A DNA stretch of 16,015 nucleotides, taken from positions 1-16,015 of the forward strand of contig NZ_JBQCEE010000130.1 of NCBI RefSeq assembly GCF_051960575.1, read 5' to 3'. The notes under the pieces are model-generated. The model was not told the origin of the DNA, did no database searches, and saw only the letters and a list, made by a program, of their open reading frames with translations. This DNA comes from JBQCEE01 sp051960575 (lineage in GTDB: Bacteria; Actinomycetota; Actinomycetes; Mycobacteriales; Jatrophihabitantaceae). The translations under genes and the position numbers were made by a program. Shown here one piece after another: positions 1 to 7,454 of the stretch; the stretch's first letter is position 1, and every line of letters begins with the position of its first letter.

Positions 1-1717
1 CGACGCCGTCGGCGGGCACGACGAACAGGCCGAGCCAGTACCCGTCGTCGCCCTGCTCGACACCGATCACCAACGTCTCGCGGATCTCGGGCAGCGACTC
101 GAGCACGTCGTAGAAGTCGCTGCTGCCGAGCCGCACACCCTGCCGGTTCAGCGTCGAGTCGCTGCGTCCGTGGATCGAGACGCTGCCGTCGGCGTGCAGG
201 GTCACCCAGTCGCCGTGACGCCAGACGCCGGGCCAGGTGTCGAAGTACGACTCGGTGTAGCGGGCGGCGTCCGGGTCGTTCCAGAGATGGACCGGCATCG
301 ACGGCATCGGCTGGGTGACCACGAGATCGCCCACCTCGTCGACGACCGGCCGGCCGTCCTCGTCCCAGGCGGCGCAGTCGACACCGGCGAGGCGGCCGCC
401 GATCCGTCCGGGACGCACCGGCGCGTACTCGTTCGCGCCGACGAACGAGCCGGAGATGTCGGTGCCGCCGCTGGTCGAGTCGATGCGCACGTCGTCGCTG
501 ATGTGCTCGAGGATCCAGCGGTACCCGTCGGGCGGCAGCGCCGAGCCGCTCACCATGACGTGCCGCAGTCGGCCCAGGTCGTGCTCGGCCCTGGGCGAGA
601 TGCCGGTGTTCGCGGTGGCCGTCACGACCGCGGCGCCGAGCAGCATCACGTGCGCTCCGGTGCGGGCCGCGACCTCCCACACCGCGCCCTTCGGGTGGTT
701 GGGGCTGCCCTCGTACAGCACGATGCTCGCGCCCTGCAGCAGCGCGCCGAGCTGCATGTTCCACAGCGCCCAGCCGGTGGACGTGAAGGTGAACATGCGC
801 TCGCCCTCGCGCAGCCCGCAGTACAGCCCCGACCACTTGGTGCCCTCGAGGGTGATGCCGCCCTGGCTGTGCACGAGCCCCTTCGGCAGGCCGGTCGTGC
901 CGGAGGTGAACAGCACCCAGAGCGGGTGCGAGAACTCGACCTGCTCGAAGACCGGTTCGTCGTCGCCGCCCGCGACGTCGTCCCACGGGTCGGCGCCGTC
1001 GGGGGCGTCGCGCTCGGGGAAGGCACACTGCACGTGGACGAACCGGCGCAGCGTCGGCAACCGGCGGCGCAGGTCGGCGACGACGTCGCCGCGATCGATG
1101 TCCTTGCCGTTCCAGTGGTAGCCGTCGGCGGCGATCAGCACCGTCGGCTCGAGCTGGGCCAGCCGGCCGATGGTGCCGTCGGAGCCGAAGTCGGGTGAGC
1201 AGCAGGCCCACACCGCGCCGACCGCCGCCGCGGCGAGGCACCCGATCACCGCGTGCTCGGTGTTCGGCAGGTAGGCACCGACGCGGTCGCCGGGGCGCAC
1301 GCCGACGCGGCGCAGCCAGGCCGCCATCGAGGCGACGGCGCGGCGCAGGTCGCCCCAGGTGATCTCGCGCGCCGGCACGCCGCCCTCGCGCACGCACACG
1401 AGCGCGACGGCGTCGTCGGCCCCGCGGCGCAACGCGTGGTGCGCCCAGTTCAGCCGGCCCCCCGTGAACCAACGGGTGTGCGGCATCGGGTCGGGCGTGC
1501 GCACCTGCGTCCACGGCGTCGTGAAGTCGATGCCGTAATAGTCGACGACGGCCGCCCAGAAGCGGTCGAGGTCGTCGACCGACCACGCCCAGAACTCGTC
1601 GTGGTCGGCGAAGGTGCGGCCCTCGCGGCGTTCGAGCCAGTCGAGGTGCGCGCGCAGGGCGGATCGGGCGATGCGCAGGGCGGACGGTCGCCACAGCACG
1701 TCCGGCTCGGCGGTCAT
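1..1717 (-). CDS. Acetoacetyl-CoA synthetase (acetoacetate-CoA ligase), C-terminus cut off by window edge
   Basis: This is an ANL-superfamily adenylate-forming enzyme that would activate acetoacetate with ATP and CoA, used in ketone-body or PHB-linked metabolism in the cytosol. I translated the complement from the ATG at 1717 and found no stop to base 1; 572 residues are visible of roughly 650 expected. The AMP-binding P-loop TSGTTGLPKG lies at about residues 270-279, followed by TSTGWALWNM. An SGGTDI motif and a GRSDSTLNRQGVRLG hinge-region motif, which distinguish acetoacetyl-CoA from acetyl-CoA synthetases, follow. The C-terminal lysine loop is outside the window. The gene is divergent from the LLM oxidoreductase. 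The start is supported by a TACGTT box six bases upstream, suggesting a leaderless mRNA. The family call is firm; the substrate is inferred from motifs. Confidence 0.88.
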   Translation of the reverse strand, partial: MTAEPDVLWRPSALRIARSALRAHLDWLERREGRTFADHDEFWAWSVDDLDRFWAAVVDYYGIDFTTPWTQVRTPDPMPHTRWFTGGRLNWAHHALRRGADDAVALVCVREGGVPAREITWGDLRRAVASMAAWLRRVGVRPGDRVGAYLPNTEHAVIGCLAAAAVGAVWACCSPDFGSDGTIGRLAQLEPTVLIAADGYHWNGKDIDRGDVVADLRRRLPTLRRFVHVQCAFPERDAPDGADPWDDVAGGDDEPVFEQVEFSHPLWVLFTSGTTGLPKGLVHSQGGITLEGTKWSGLYCGLREGERMFTFTSTGWALWNMQLGALLQGASIVLYEGSPNHPKGAVWEVAARTGAHVMLLGAAVVTATANTGISPRAEHDLGRLRHVMVSGSALPPDGYRWILEHISDDVRIDSTSGGTDISGSFVGANEYAPVRPGRIGGRLAGVDCAAWDEDGRPVVDEVGDLVVTQPMPSMPVHLWNDPDAARYTESYFDTWPGVWRHGDWVTLHADGSVSIHGRSDSTLNRQGVRLGSSDFYDVLESLPEIRETLVIGVEQGDDGYWLGLFVVPADGV

Positions 1718-1729
1718 GCGACGAACGTA
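1718..1729 (-). promoter_or_regulatory. Putative -10 box (TACGTT) for a leaderless acetoacetyl-CoA synthetase mRNA
   Basis: On the minus strand TACGTT occupies 1729-1724 and is followed by exactly six bases and then the ATG at 1717. This fits the actinobacterial TANNNT -10 element with transcription starting on or next to the start codon. No convincing -35 hexamer is visible. The same box-plus-six-bases arrangement recurs before the starts at 8865 and 12737. Confidence 0.55.
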
Positions 1730-1845
1730 GAGGCGCCGCCGGCGTCGGGCACCGCCTGTGGGCGCACGTTGATGAACCGTTGAGGAAGCGCCCAGCAGGG
1801 GTTGAGCTTCGAGGGGTTCGCTCGCACCCAGCGTCGATCCGACCA

Positions 1846-1852
1846 GAAGGAG
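1846..1852 (+). promoter_or_regulatory. Shine-Dalgarno site fixing the LLM oxidoreductase start
   Basis: AAGGAG-type sequence ends at 1852, six bases before the ATG at 1859. It decides against the upstream in-frame TTG at 1802, which has no ribosome site and adds residues not typical of the family. Confidence 0.7.
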
Positions 1853-1858
1853 TGCCGC

Positions 1859-2860
1859 ATGAAGCTCGCCCTCTACCTGCCCAACTTCCGCGACGAGGTG
1901 ACCCTCAAGGAGCTCGAGGACCTCACGAACCTCGCCGAGGAGCTCGACTTCGACTCGGTCTGGACGCTCGACCGGATCGTGGTGCCGGAGGCGTCCGACC
2001 GTGAGGAGCTGCAGTTCCCGTTCGGCATGATGACCGACTTCCCGAAGATCATGCCGGTGATCGCACGGGGCAAATGGTTCCAGGGCATGACGCTCATCCC
2101 CTGGCTCGCCGCCAAGACGCGGAAGGTGCGCCTCGGCATGAGCATCATCGACACGCCGTACCGGTCGCCGGGAGTGCTCGCCGCGGAACTCGCGACGCAG
2201 GACCACCTGGCGAACGGACGCCTCAACGTCGGCGTCGGCTCGGGCTGGATGCCCGAGGAGTTCGCGGCCGCCAGCGTCTCGCACCTGTTCCCACGCCGGC
2301 ATGCGCACGTGCGCGAGACGATCGAGATCATGCAGGGCATCTGGGACGCGAAGAACGAGGTCTTCGAGTACCACGGCGAGTTCGCCGACTTCGAGCCCTG
2401 CGGCTTCGGGCACAAGCCCCTGCAGCAGCCCGGCCCGCCGATCTACTTCTCCGGCCTCAAGGACCCGGCGCGCTCGGCCAAGCGCATCGCCAGGTACGGC
2501 TTGCACGGATGGATCGGCATCCAGGACTCGCCCGAGGACATCAAGCGCTGGCGCGGCGAGATGGAGCGTGAGCTCAACGAGCTCAACCGCGGCTTCCCCG
2601 ACGGGTTCGACATGTGCTCGATGATCTGGTTCGTCATCACCGACGAACCGACGGACATGACTCCGGCCGGCAAGGCGAGCAACCTGCTCGCCGGCACCGC
2701 GCAGCAGATCGAGGACCAGCTCAAGCGCTACGCCGAGGCCGGCATGACGATGCCGCTGCTCTGGCCACCGTTCCGCGACGTGCCGACGGCCAAGACGCTG
2801 GACGACCTCAAGCGGCTCACCGAGGAGATCATGCCGAAGGTGAACGCGGTCAGCGCCTGA
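1859..2860 (+). CDS. LLM-class (luciferase-like) flavin/F420-dependent oxidoreductase
   Basis: A 333-residue TIM-barrel protein of the bacterial luciferase-like family, cytosolic, using FMN or reduced F420. It begins MKLALYLPNF, the first beta strand usual in the family, and carries GRLNVGVGSGWMPEEF at about residues 120-135, the phosphate-binding and hallmark segment of F420-type LLM enzymes. Length matches the family. The ATG at 1859 is chosen because a good ribosome site precedes it. The next gene starts three bases after its stop and encodes a PPOX-fold protein of an F420-associated family, so the two are almost certainly co-transcribed, which favours F420 over FMN here. The substrate cannot be told from sequence. 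Confidence 0.9.
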   Translation: MKLALYLPNFRDEVTLKELEDLTNLAEELDFDSVWTLDRIVVPEASDREELQFPFGMMTDFPKIMPVIARGKWFQGMTLIPWLAAKTRKVRLGMSIIDTPYRSPGVLAAELATQDHLANGRLNVGVGSGWMPEEFAAASVSHLFPRRHAHVRETIEIMQGIWDAKNEVFEYHGEFADFEPCGFGHKPLQQPGPPIYFSGLKDPARSAKRIARYGLHGWIGIQDSPEDIKRWRGEMERELNELNRGFPDGFDMCSMIWFVITDEPTDMTPAGKASNLLAGTAQQIEDQLKRYAEAGMTMPLLWPPFRDVPTAKTLDDLKRLTEEIMPKVNAVSA

Positions 2861-2863
2861 CCG

Positions 2864-3295
2864 ATGCGACTGGACGAGGGCGAGGCCCGCGCGCGGCTCG
2901 ACGCCGAGCACCACGGGGTGTTCTGCACGCTGCACCCCGAGCGCGGGCCCGATCCGCAACCGTGCGTGTACGCCGTCAGCGGCGACGGCACCCACGTCGG
3001 TGTGCCCATCGACTCGGTCAAGCCCAAGGCGTCGACCCGCCTGCGGCGCGAGGACAACCTCGACGCCGACCCTCGCGGGGCGTTGCTCGTCGAACACTGG
3101 GAGACCGAGGACTGGACGCGCCTGTGGTGGGTGCGCGCGAACCTGCGGCACGTGCCCGAGCCGTCGTCCGACGTGGTCGACGACCTCGCCGACCGGCTGG
3201 CCCGGGCCGTGCCGCAGTACGCGGACAAGCCCTTCCACCGCGTCCTGGTCTGCCGGATCGAGGCCGTCACCGGGTGGTCGGCGGCCGCGCCCTGA
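2864..3295 (+). CDS. PPOX-class F420-dependent enzyme, Rv0121-like
   Basis: A 143-residue split-barrel flavin/F420 reductase-like protein. The segment with DSVKPK followed by TRLRREDNL and then ALLVEHWETEDWTRLWWVRA matches what I recall of the Rv0121 family (TIGR03668), in which a K/R-rich strand and the DWT-LWWVR block are diagnostic. Family members are predicted to bind F420 and reduce unknown substrates. It follows the LLM oxidoreductase after only three bases and has little room for its own promoter. Its TGA stop lies inside the left arm of a strong hairpin. Family assignment is confident; biochemical role is not known. Confidence 0.85.
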   Translation: MRLDEGEARARLDAEHHGVFCTLHPERGPDPQPCVYAVSGDGTHVGVPIDSVKPKASTRLRREDNLDADPRGALLVEHWETEDWTRLWWVRANLRHVPEPSSDVVDDLADRLARAVPQYADKPFHRVLVCRIEAVTGWSAAAP

Positions 3296-3344
3296 TCGAC
3301 ACCCGCCCGAACCGGTCACCGGCGGTTCGGACGGGTGTCGATCA
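3293..3344 (+). terminator. Long hairpin at the end of the LLM/PPOX operon
   Basis: Bases 3293-3314 pair with 3323-3344: 22 positions with a single C-A mismatch (3306/3331) and an eight-base loop at 3315-3322. The left arm begins in the TGA stop codon. There is no following T run, which is common for actinobacterial terminators. The symmetry would act on both strands, but no convergent gene is present. Confidence 0.65.
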
Positions 3345-3369
3345 TGCACCGAGGTCGTCGCGGCGTCCG

Positions 3370-3393
3370 GCCCGGCCCCTGCGCGGGCCGGGC
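3370..3393 (+). terminator. Second GC hairpin in the same intergenic region
   Basis: Bases 3370-3378 pair perfectly with 3385-3393 (nine GC pairs) around a six-base loop. It lies 26 bases after the first hairpin and 52 bases before the ABC ATPase start. It may be a back-up terminator or part of the 5' leader of the ABC operon; no T run follows. Confidence 0.4.
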
Positions 3394-3444
3394 GCGCGAC
3401 CTTCGACCCGGTCGCTCGCACGCGGCCGGGTTCACGCTCGACCG

Positions 3445-4074
3445 GTGACGTCCGGCGGCGAGCCGCTCCTCGTGGTGCGCGGTGTGCACAAGGCCTACCG
3501 CGGCACAACGGTGCTGCACGACGTGCACCTCACTGTGGCGGCCGGCGAACTCGTGGCGCTGACCGGCGAGAACGGCGCGGGCAAGACGACCCTGCTGCGC
3601 ATCTGCGCCGGGCTCGTGCGGGCCGACCGGGGCAGCGTCGCGGTGGCCGACGGCATCGGGTACTGCCCGCAGGCCGCGAGCCTGTTCGACCTGCTGACCG
3701 CCGACGAGCACCTGATCATGTTCGGCCGCGGGCTCGGGCTGTCCCGCCCGGACGCCCTGCGCACCGGCCGTGCCCTCCTGGCCGAGTTCGGCTTCCCCGT
3801 CGGGCCGCGGGTGGTGACGTCCGAGATGTCGGGCGGCACGCGGCAGAAGGTGAACCTCGCCCTGGCCCTGCTGGGCCGGCCGACCCTGCTGCTGCTCGAC
3901 GAGCCCTACCAGGGCTTCGACCGCGGCACCTACGTCAACTTCTGGGACCACTGTCACCGCTGGCGCGACGAGGGCCGGGCCGTGGTCGTGGTGACGCACC
4001 TGCTCGCCGAGACCGACCGGGTCGACCGCGTGGTCGAACTGCCTGCGCACGCCGTCACGGGGCGGGCGCGATGA
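3445..4074 (+). CDS. ABC transporter ATP-binding protein (ABC-2 type partner)
   Basis: A short 209-residue nucleotide-binding domain acting at the inner face of the membrane. Walker A GENGAGKTT is at about 41-49, a Q-loop in GYCPQAASLF, the signature is MSGGTRQK (T replacing the usual Q), Walker B LLLLDEP, and an H-loop in VVVVTHL. The start is taken as the GTG at 3445; GTG 3472 is possible but would cut into the first strand, and no good ribosome site marks either. Its stop overlaps the ATG of the permease (ATGA), showing a two-gene unit. No TA dinucleotide occurs between 3344 and 3444, so a standard -10 box is absent. Substrate unknown. Confidence 0.85.
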   Translation: MTSGGEPLLVVRGVHKAYRGTTVLHDVHLTVAAGELVALTGENGAGKTTLLRICAGLVRADRGSVAVADGIGYCPQAASLFDLLTADEHLIMFGRGLGLSRPDALRTGRALLAEFGFPVGPRVVTSEMSGGTRQKVNLALALLGRPTLLLLDEPYQGFDRGTYVNFWDHCHRWRDEGRAVVVVTHLLAETDRVDRVVELPAHAVTGRAR

Positions 4075-4787
4075 CGCCGGTGCAACGGATCGCCATCATG
4101 AGCGAGATGCACGGCCGCGACCTCGTGCGCCGGCGCTCGGCGCTGCTGCTGCTGCTCGCGCTGCCGTTGAGCTTCTACCTCGCGGTGGCGCACCAGGGCC
4201 GGTCGGCGATCCCCGCAGGCGCGATCGGGATGGCCTTCGCCGTCTCCGGCGCCACGCTGTTCTCGGCGGTGTCGTCACTCGCGGTCGACCAGCGGCTGGT
4301 GCTGTGCGGCTACCGGCCGGTGGAGCTGATGCTCGGGCGGCTGCTGTTCCTCGCACCGCTCGGCGCCGGCGTCGCCGTCGGCTTCGCGACGGTGATGGCG
4401 CTGCTCTCGCACCCCGCCCGGCCCTGGCTGCTGCCGGCGGCGGCGATCGTGGTCGCGGTGCAGTCGGTGCCCTTCGGGCTCGCGGTCGCGGCGCTCGTGC
4501 CTCGCGAGCTCGAGGGCACGCTCGTCGTCATCGGGGTCGTCGGGCTGCAGATGGCGACGCGAGGCAGCGGCGTCGTCGCCGGCCTGCTGCCCTTCCACGG
4601 GCCCTGGCGCATCGTCGACGCCGCGGTGGACGGTCACGGTCCGGTGCTCGCGCCGCTCGTCGAGACCCTTTCATACGGGATCGCGTTGTTCGTCCTGGCC
4701 CGGCTCGCGGTCGGGCGCCGACTGGTCGTGCACCGCCCGGACCGGGTGCCCTCGGCGGGGCTGGCGCGCAGCGACGGGCCGCTGTAA
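4071..4787 (+). CDS. ABC transporter permease, six predicted membrane helices
   Basis: A 238-residue hydrophobic protein translationally coupled to the ATPase by a four-base ATGA overlap. Helices are visible at about residues 24-42, 52-73, 86-110, 117-140, 147-162 and 192-214, the six-helix layout of ABC-2 or CcmB-like half-transporters. With one ATPase and one permease the complex is likely a homodimer of each. I do not see a motif that identifies the substrate. CcmB (haem exporter subunit) has a similar size, but no cytochrome c maturation gene is nearby, so I keep the general call. Confidence 0.75.
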   Translation: MTPVQRIAIMSEMHGRDLVRRRSALLLLLALPLSFYLAVAHQGRSAIPAGAIGMAFAVSGATLFSAVSSLAVDQRLVLCGYRPVELMLGRLLFLAPLGAGVAVGFATVMALLSHPARPWLLPAAAIVVAVQSVPFGLAVAALVPRELEGTLVVIGVVGLQMATRGSGVVAGLLPFHGPWRIVDAAVDGHGPVLAPLVETLSYGIALFVLARLAVGRRLVVHRPDRVPSAGLARSDGPL

Positions 4788-4790
4788 CTT
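4785..4790 (+). promoter_or_regulatory. Possible -10 box (TAACTT) for the 77-residue orphan gene
   Basis: TAACTT matches TANNNT and overlaps the TAA stop of the permease. It would give a leader of about 88 bases before the ATG at 4885. No -35 element is evident, so this is only a candidate. Confidence 0.25.
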
Positions 4791-4884
4791 CGACGCGCGG
4801 CAGTCGTCGCGTCCGTCCTGCCGGTGGGCGGGCACCCCGTCGCTTCAGTCCCAGGTGACATGAGCTGCATCCCCGGGGGCCGCC

Positions 4885-5118
4885 ATGTTCGACTCCGTCG
4901 ATCCCGTCTCACTGTTCGCGTCCGGGCAGGACGTCGCCGACCGTGACCAACGCCTGCGGGCCGCGCTGATCGATGCCATGAACCACGTCTTCAGCGCGAG
5001 CGTGCGGCTCTCGTCGGCCCATCTCACGGCGCGCGACGCCGACGCCGAGGCGCGGCTGCAGGAGTGCATCAGCCGGCTCGACGAGCTGCTGCCCCAGCTG
5101 CGGCGGATCTACAGCTGA
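4885..5118 (+). CDS. Small helical protein of unknown function (77 aa)
   Basis: I do not recognise this protein. It has no cysteine-pair motif, signal peptide or membrane segment apart from the single cysteine near residue 53. Residues 15-45 and 50-75 look like two amphipathic helices with many alanine, leucine, arginine and aspartate residues, ending LLPQLRRIYS. Codon use (third-position G/C) resembles that of its neighbours and the frame ends just before the convergent DUF1876 gene, 18 bases away. A GGGGG run about six bases before the ATG is a weak ribosome site. It could be a small regulatory or scaffold protein; it may also be functionally linked to the preceding ABC genes, but the 97-base gap argues against tight coupling. 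Confidence 0.6.
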   Translation: MFDSVDPVSLFASGQDVADRDQRLRAALIDAMNHVFSASVRLSSAHLTARDADAEARLQECISRLDELLPQLRRIYS

Positions 5119-5136
5119 GGCTGCGGGCCGCTTGCG

Positions 5137-5388
5137 TCAGCGCGTGCGGCCGAGGGCCGTGATGTCGTCGGCCGCCGCGCGCACGAGCCGTTCCCCGAGT
5201 TCGATGAGGGCGCGGCCGACGGCCAGCTCGTCGCCGATCTCGGGCACGACCGTGTCCGACGGCCGGCGACGGGCCAGCCCTTCGGCGCTGAGCTCTCGGT
5301 CGCCCGTGTGCAGCACGACGCGCGCCAGCGTCGAGTCGTCGGTCTCGGACAGGTGCACCACGGCGCGCCAGTCGAGCGTGTGGGTCAT
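5137..5388 (-). CDS. DUF1876 family protein (Rv1738-like, dormancy-type small protein)
   Basis: An 83-residue protein beginning MTHTLDWRAVVHLSE and containing ARVVLHTGD and VPEIGDELAVGRAL, the core of the DUF1876 family. The family includes Rv1738 of Mycobacterium tuberculosis, a DosR-regulon protein structurally compared with ribosome hibernation factors; that function is from family knowledge, not shown here. AGGAG at 5400-5396 lies seven bases before the ATG, and the ATG overlaps the slipin stop (ATGA, 5385-5388), making it the last gene of the minus-strand operon. The reading frame stays open upstream, but the ribosome site and family N-terminus set the start at 5388. Confidence 0.85.
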   Translation of the reverse strand: MTHTLDWRAVVHLSETDDSTLARVVLHTGDRELSAEGLARRRPSDTVVPEIGDELAVGRALIELGERLVRAAADDITALGRTR

Positions 5389-6212
5389 CGTCCCGCTCCT
5401 TCCTTCTGGGTGGGTGTCACGCTGTCGGCCCTGCCGGCCAGCCGTTCGCGGGTGAGGAACGTGCCGAGCTCCTCGATGGTGCTCATCAGCGGCGCCGGGA
5501 AGACGACGGTCGTGTTCCGGTCGACGCCGATCTCGACCAGGCTCTGCAGGTTGCGCAGTTGCAGCGCGACCGGGTGCGCCATCATCACGTCGGACGCCTG
5601 CCCGAGCGCGTCCGCCGCCAGCGACTCGCCCTCGGCGTTGATGATCTTGGCGCGCTTCTCGCGTTCGGCCTCGGCCTGCTTGGCCATGGCGCGCTTCATC
5701 GTCTCGGGCAGCTGGATGTCCTTCAGCTCGACGAGGGTCACCTCGACACCCCACTCGACGGTGGTCACGTCGAGGATGGTGCGGATGTCGTCGTTGATGC
5801 GGTCGGTCTCGGCGAGGGTCTCGTCCAGGGTGTGGCGTCCGACGACCTTGCGCAGCGTCGTCTGCGCGATCTGGTCGATGGCGGCCCGGACGTTCTCGAT
5901 CGCGACCACCGACTTCACCGGATCGGTGATCCGGTAGTAGGCGACCGCAGAGACGCCCACGCTGACGTTGTTGCGCGTGATGATCCCCTGGGACTGAATC
6001 GGCAGGGTGACGATGCGCAGCGACACCCGGTGCAGCACGTCGACGATCGGGATGATCAGCCGCAGGCCCGGCGCGCGCACGCCGACGAGGCGGTTGAGCC
6101 GGAACAGCACGCCGCGCTCGTACTGCCGCACGATGCGGACGGCGATGAGGAAGCCGATCAGCACGAGCAGGCCGACGCCGACCAGCAGGAACGTGAGGGC
6201 CTCTGCGGACAT
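5385..6212 (-). CDS. Slipin / SPFH (Band 7) domain membrane protein
   Basis: A 275-residue stomatin-like protein. One N-terminal membrane segment at about residues 6-28 is followed by YERGVLFRLNRLVG and the SPFH domain (about 30-190, including GVEVTLVELKDIQLP). An alanine/glutamate-rich coiled coil (KQAEAEREKRAKIINAEGE) and a hydrophobic C-terminal segment follow. Slipins oligomerise on the inner membrane and organise microdomains or regulate proteases. The usual NfeD partner is not present. A GAAGGGA ribosome site sits six bases upstream of the ATG. It starts 19 bases after the lipoprotein stop and overlaps the DUF1876 start, so it is part of the same mRNA. Confidence 0.93.
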   Translation of the reverse strand: MSAEALTFLLVGVGLLVLIGFLIAVRIVRQYERGVLFRLNRLVGVRAPGLRLIIPIVDVLHRVSLRIVTLPIQSQGIITRNNVSVGVSAVAYYRITDPVKSVVAIENVRAAIDQIAQTTLRKVVGRHTLDETLAETDRINDDIRTILDVTTVEWGVEVTLVELKDIQLPETMKRAMAKQAEAEREKRAKIINAEGESLAADALGQASDVMMAHPVALQLRNLQSLVEIGVDRNTTVVFPAPLMSTIEELGTFLTRERLAGRADSVTPTQKEGAGR

Positions 6213-6231
6213 GGTCAGTCCCTTCTCGTCG

Positions 6232-6768
6232 TCATCGCGGGGCGAAGCGGATCGGTGCGTCCGCTTCCTCCGTCGGCTGCAGTGATGCCTGGGTCACCGA
6301 GACGAGACACCCCTGCCGAGGCCCGCAGACGACGCTGTTCGCACCGAACGGCCCGCGTAGCACGGTCACCGTCGCCGTGACGTCGCCGTGGGCGTCGGCG
6401 GTCGCGGTCAGCATGCCGGCGAGGTTGCAGTCACCGGGGCCCGTCGACGTGCCCTTCTGGGCGCACTCGATGACCTGCAGCGTCTCGAAGGCGCTGAAGC
6501 CGTGCCCGGTGATGCGGACGGACTGGCCGTCGCGCAGGTCGTGGTCGGGTGTCACGACGATCGTCGGTGCGGCCGAGGGTGGCCGGGTGGTCGACGCCGA
6601 CACCGGCGCGGACGAGGTCGATGTCGCCGCTGAGGTCGACGTCGGAGCCGAGGTCGTCGGCAGGGTGCCCGACGACGGGCGGACGATGCCGCCGCCGCTC
6701 GAGCCGCACCCGGCCGCGACCAGCGTGGTCAGCACCGTGGCCGCGGTCGTCAGGACGCGCCCGCGCAT
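6232..6768 (-). CDS. Lipoprotein with neocarzinostatin-family domain
   Basis: A 178-residue predicted lipoprotein. The N-terminal signal ends in a lipobox LVAAGC with the lipidated cysteine at residue 21, then a Ser/Thr/Pro linker to about residue 70. The C-terminal part (about 70-178) has the neocarzinostatin-family layout: VTPDHDLRDGQSVRITGHGF, then a cysteine pair (IECAQ ... GDCNLAG), a DAHGDVTATVTV strand and a second pair (VVCGPRQGCLVSV). Secreted homologues are apoproteins that hold enediyne chromophores; here the domain is membrane-tethered outside the cell. Its first 19 bases overlap the end of the MacB-like ATPase gene, implying joint function. Ligand binding is inferred and no enediyne synthase is visible. 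Confidence 0.85.
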   Translation of the reverse strand: MRGRVLTTAATVLTTLVAAGCGSSGGGIVRPSSGTLPTTSAPTSTSAATSTSSAPVSASTTRPPSAAPTIVVTPDHDLRDGQSVRITGHGFSAFETLQVIECAQKGTSTGPGDCNLAGMLTATADAHGDVTATVTVLRGPFGANSVVCGPRQGCLVSVTQASLQPTEEADAPIRFAPR

Positions 6769-7454
6769 GCCGTCACCCCCGCACGCTCGACCGCGCCGTC
6801 GCGCAGCGTGACGATCCGGTCGGCCCTCGCCGCGACCGACGGGTCGTGCGTCACCATCAGCACGGTCACGTCCGGTCGGTGCGTGCGCAGGTCGGCGAAC
6901 AGGCGCAGCACGCCACGGACCGCGTCGCTGTCGAGGCTGCCCGTGGGCTCGTCGGCGAGCACGATCGGCGGGTCGTTCGCCAGCGCGCGGGCGATCGCGA
7001 CACGCTGGCGTTCACCGCCGGACAGCCGCGGTGGCCGGCGCTGCTCACGGCCGTCCAGATCGACGGCGTGCAGCAGGTCGCGTGCCCGGCGACGGCGCTC
7101 GGTGCGGTCGTGGCGCCCACCGAACATCGCGATCTCGACGTTCTGCTGCGCGCTGAGCTGCGGCAGGAGGTTGTGCAATTGGAAGACGAGCCCGACGGTC
7201 GAACGCCGGTAGGCCGCCGCATCGGGCAACGCGGCGAGGTCGCGTCCCAGCACCTCGATCGTCCCGCCCGTCGGCCGGTCGAGCGCCGCGAGCAGGTGCA
7301 GCAGCGTCGACTTGCCGCACCCGGACGGACCGGTGAGCGCGACCCACTCGCCGCGCGCGACCTCGAGCTCCACCCCGCGCAGCGCGGCGACCGTGCCGTG
7401 ATCGAACTCCTTACGCAGGCCGTGGACGACGATGGCGGGCGGGGCGTCACTCAT
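6750..7454 (-). CDS. MacB/LolD-like ABC transporter ATP-binding protein
   Basis: A 234-residue nucleotide-binding protein of the type that pairs with FtsX/MacB-like permeases. Walker A GPSGCGKST is at residues 42-50, the Q-loop in VFQLHNLLPQLS, the signature LSGGERQRVAIARALA, Walker B IVLADEPTGSLD, and the H-loop in VTHDP. The DEPTGSLD sequence is typical of the LolD/MacB subfamily, which uses ATP for mechanotransmission across the envelope rather than classic import. A GGAGG site lies nine bases before the ATG. The start overlaps the permease stop by eight bases and the end overlaps the lipoprotein start by 19 bases. Confidence 0.93.
   Translation of the reverse strand: MSDAPPAIVVHGLRKEFDHGTVAALRGVELEVARGEWVALTGPSGCGKSTLLHLLAALDRPTGGTIEVLGRDLAALPDAAAYRRSTVGLVFQLHNLLPQLSAQQNVEIAMFGGRHDRTERRRRARDLLHAVDLDGREQRRPPRLSGGERQRVAIARALANDPPIVLADEPTGSLDSDAVRGVLRLFADLRTHRPDVTVLMVTHDPSVAARADRIVTLRDGAVERAGVTACAGAS

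Noticed and set aside
170..1198. Plus-strand open frame of 342 codons
   Set aside because: It lies opposite the acetoacetyl-CoA synthetase, whose frame is open across 1-1717 with conserved motifs; the plus frame has no recognisable domain.
3344..3445. Alternative ATG start at 3344 for the ABC ATPase
   Set aside because: It is in a different frame from the ATPase and meets a stop shortly after.
5114..5141. Possible shared terminator between the two convergent genes
   Set aside because: Only five contiguous outer pairs (GCTGA/TCAGC) plus scattered inner pairs can form; too weak to call.
5389..5754. Upstream extension of the DUF1876 frame
   Set aside because: It overlaps the slipin gene in another frame; a good ribosome site and the family N-terminus fix the start at 5388.
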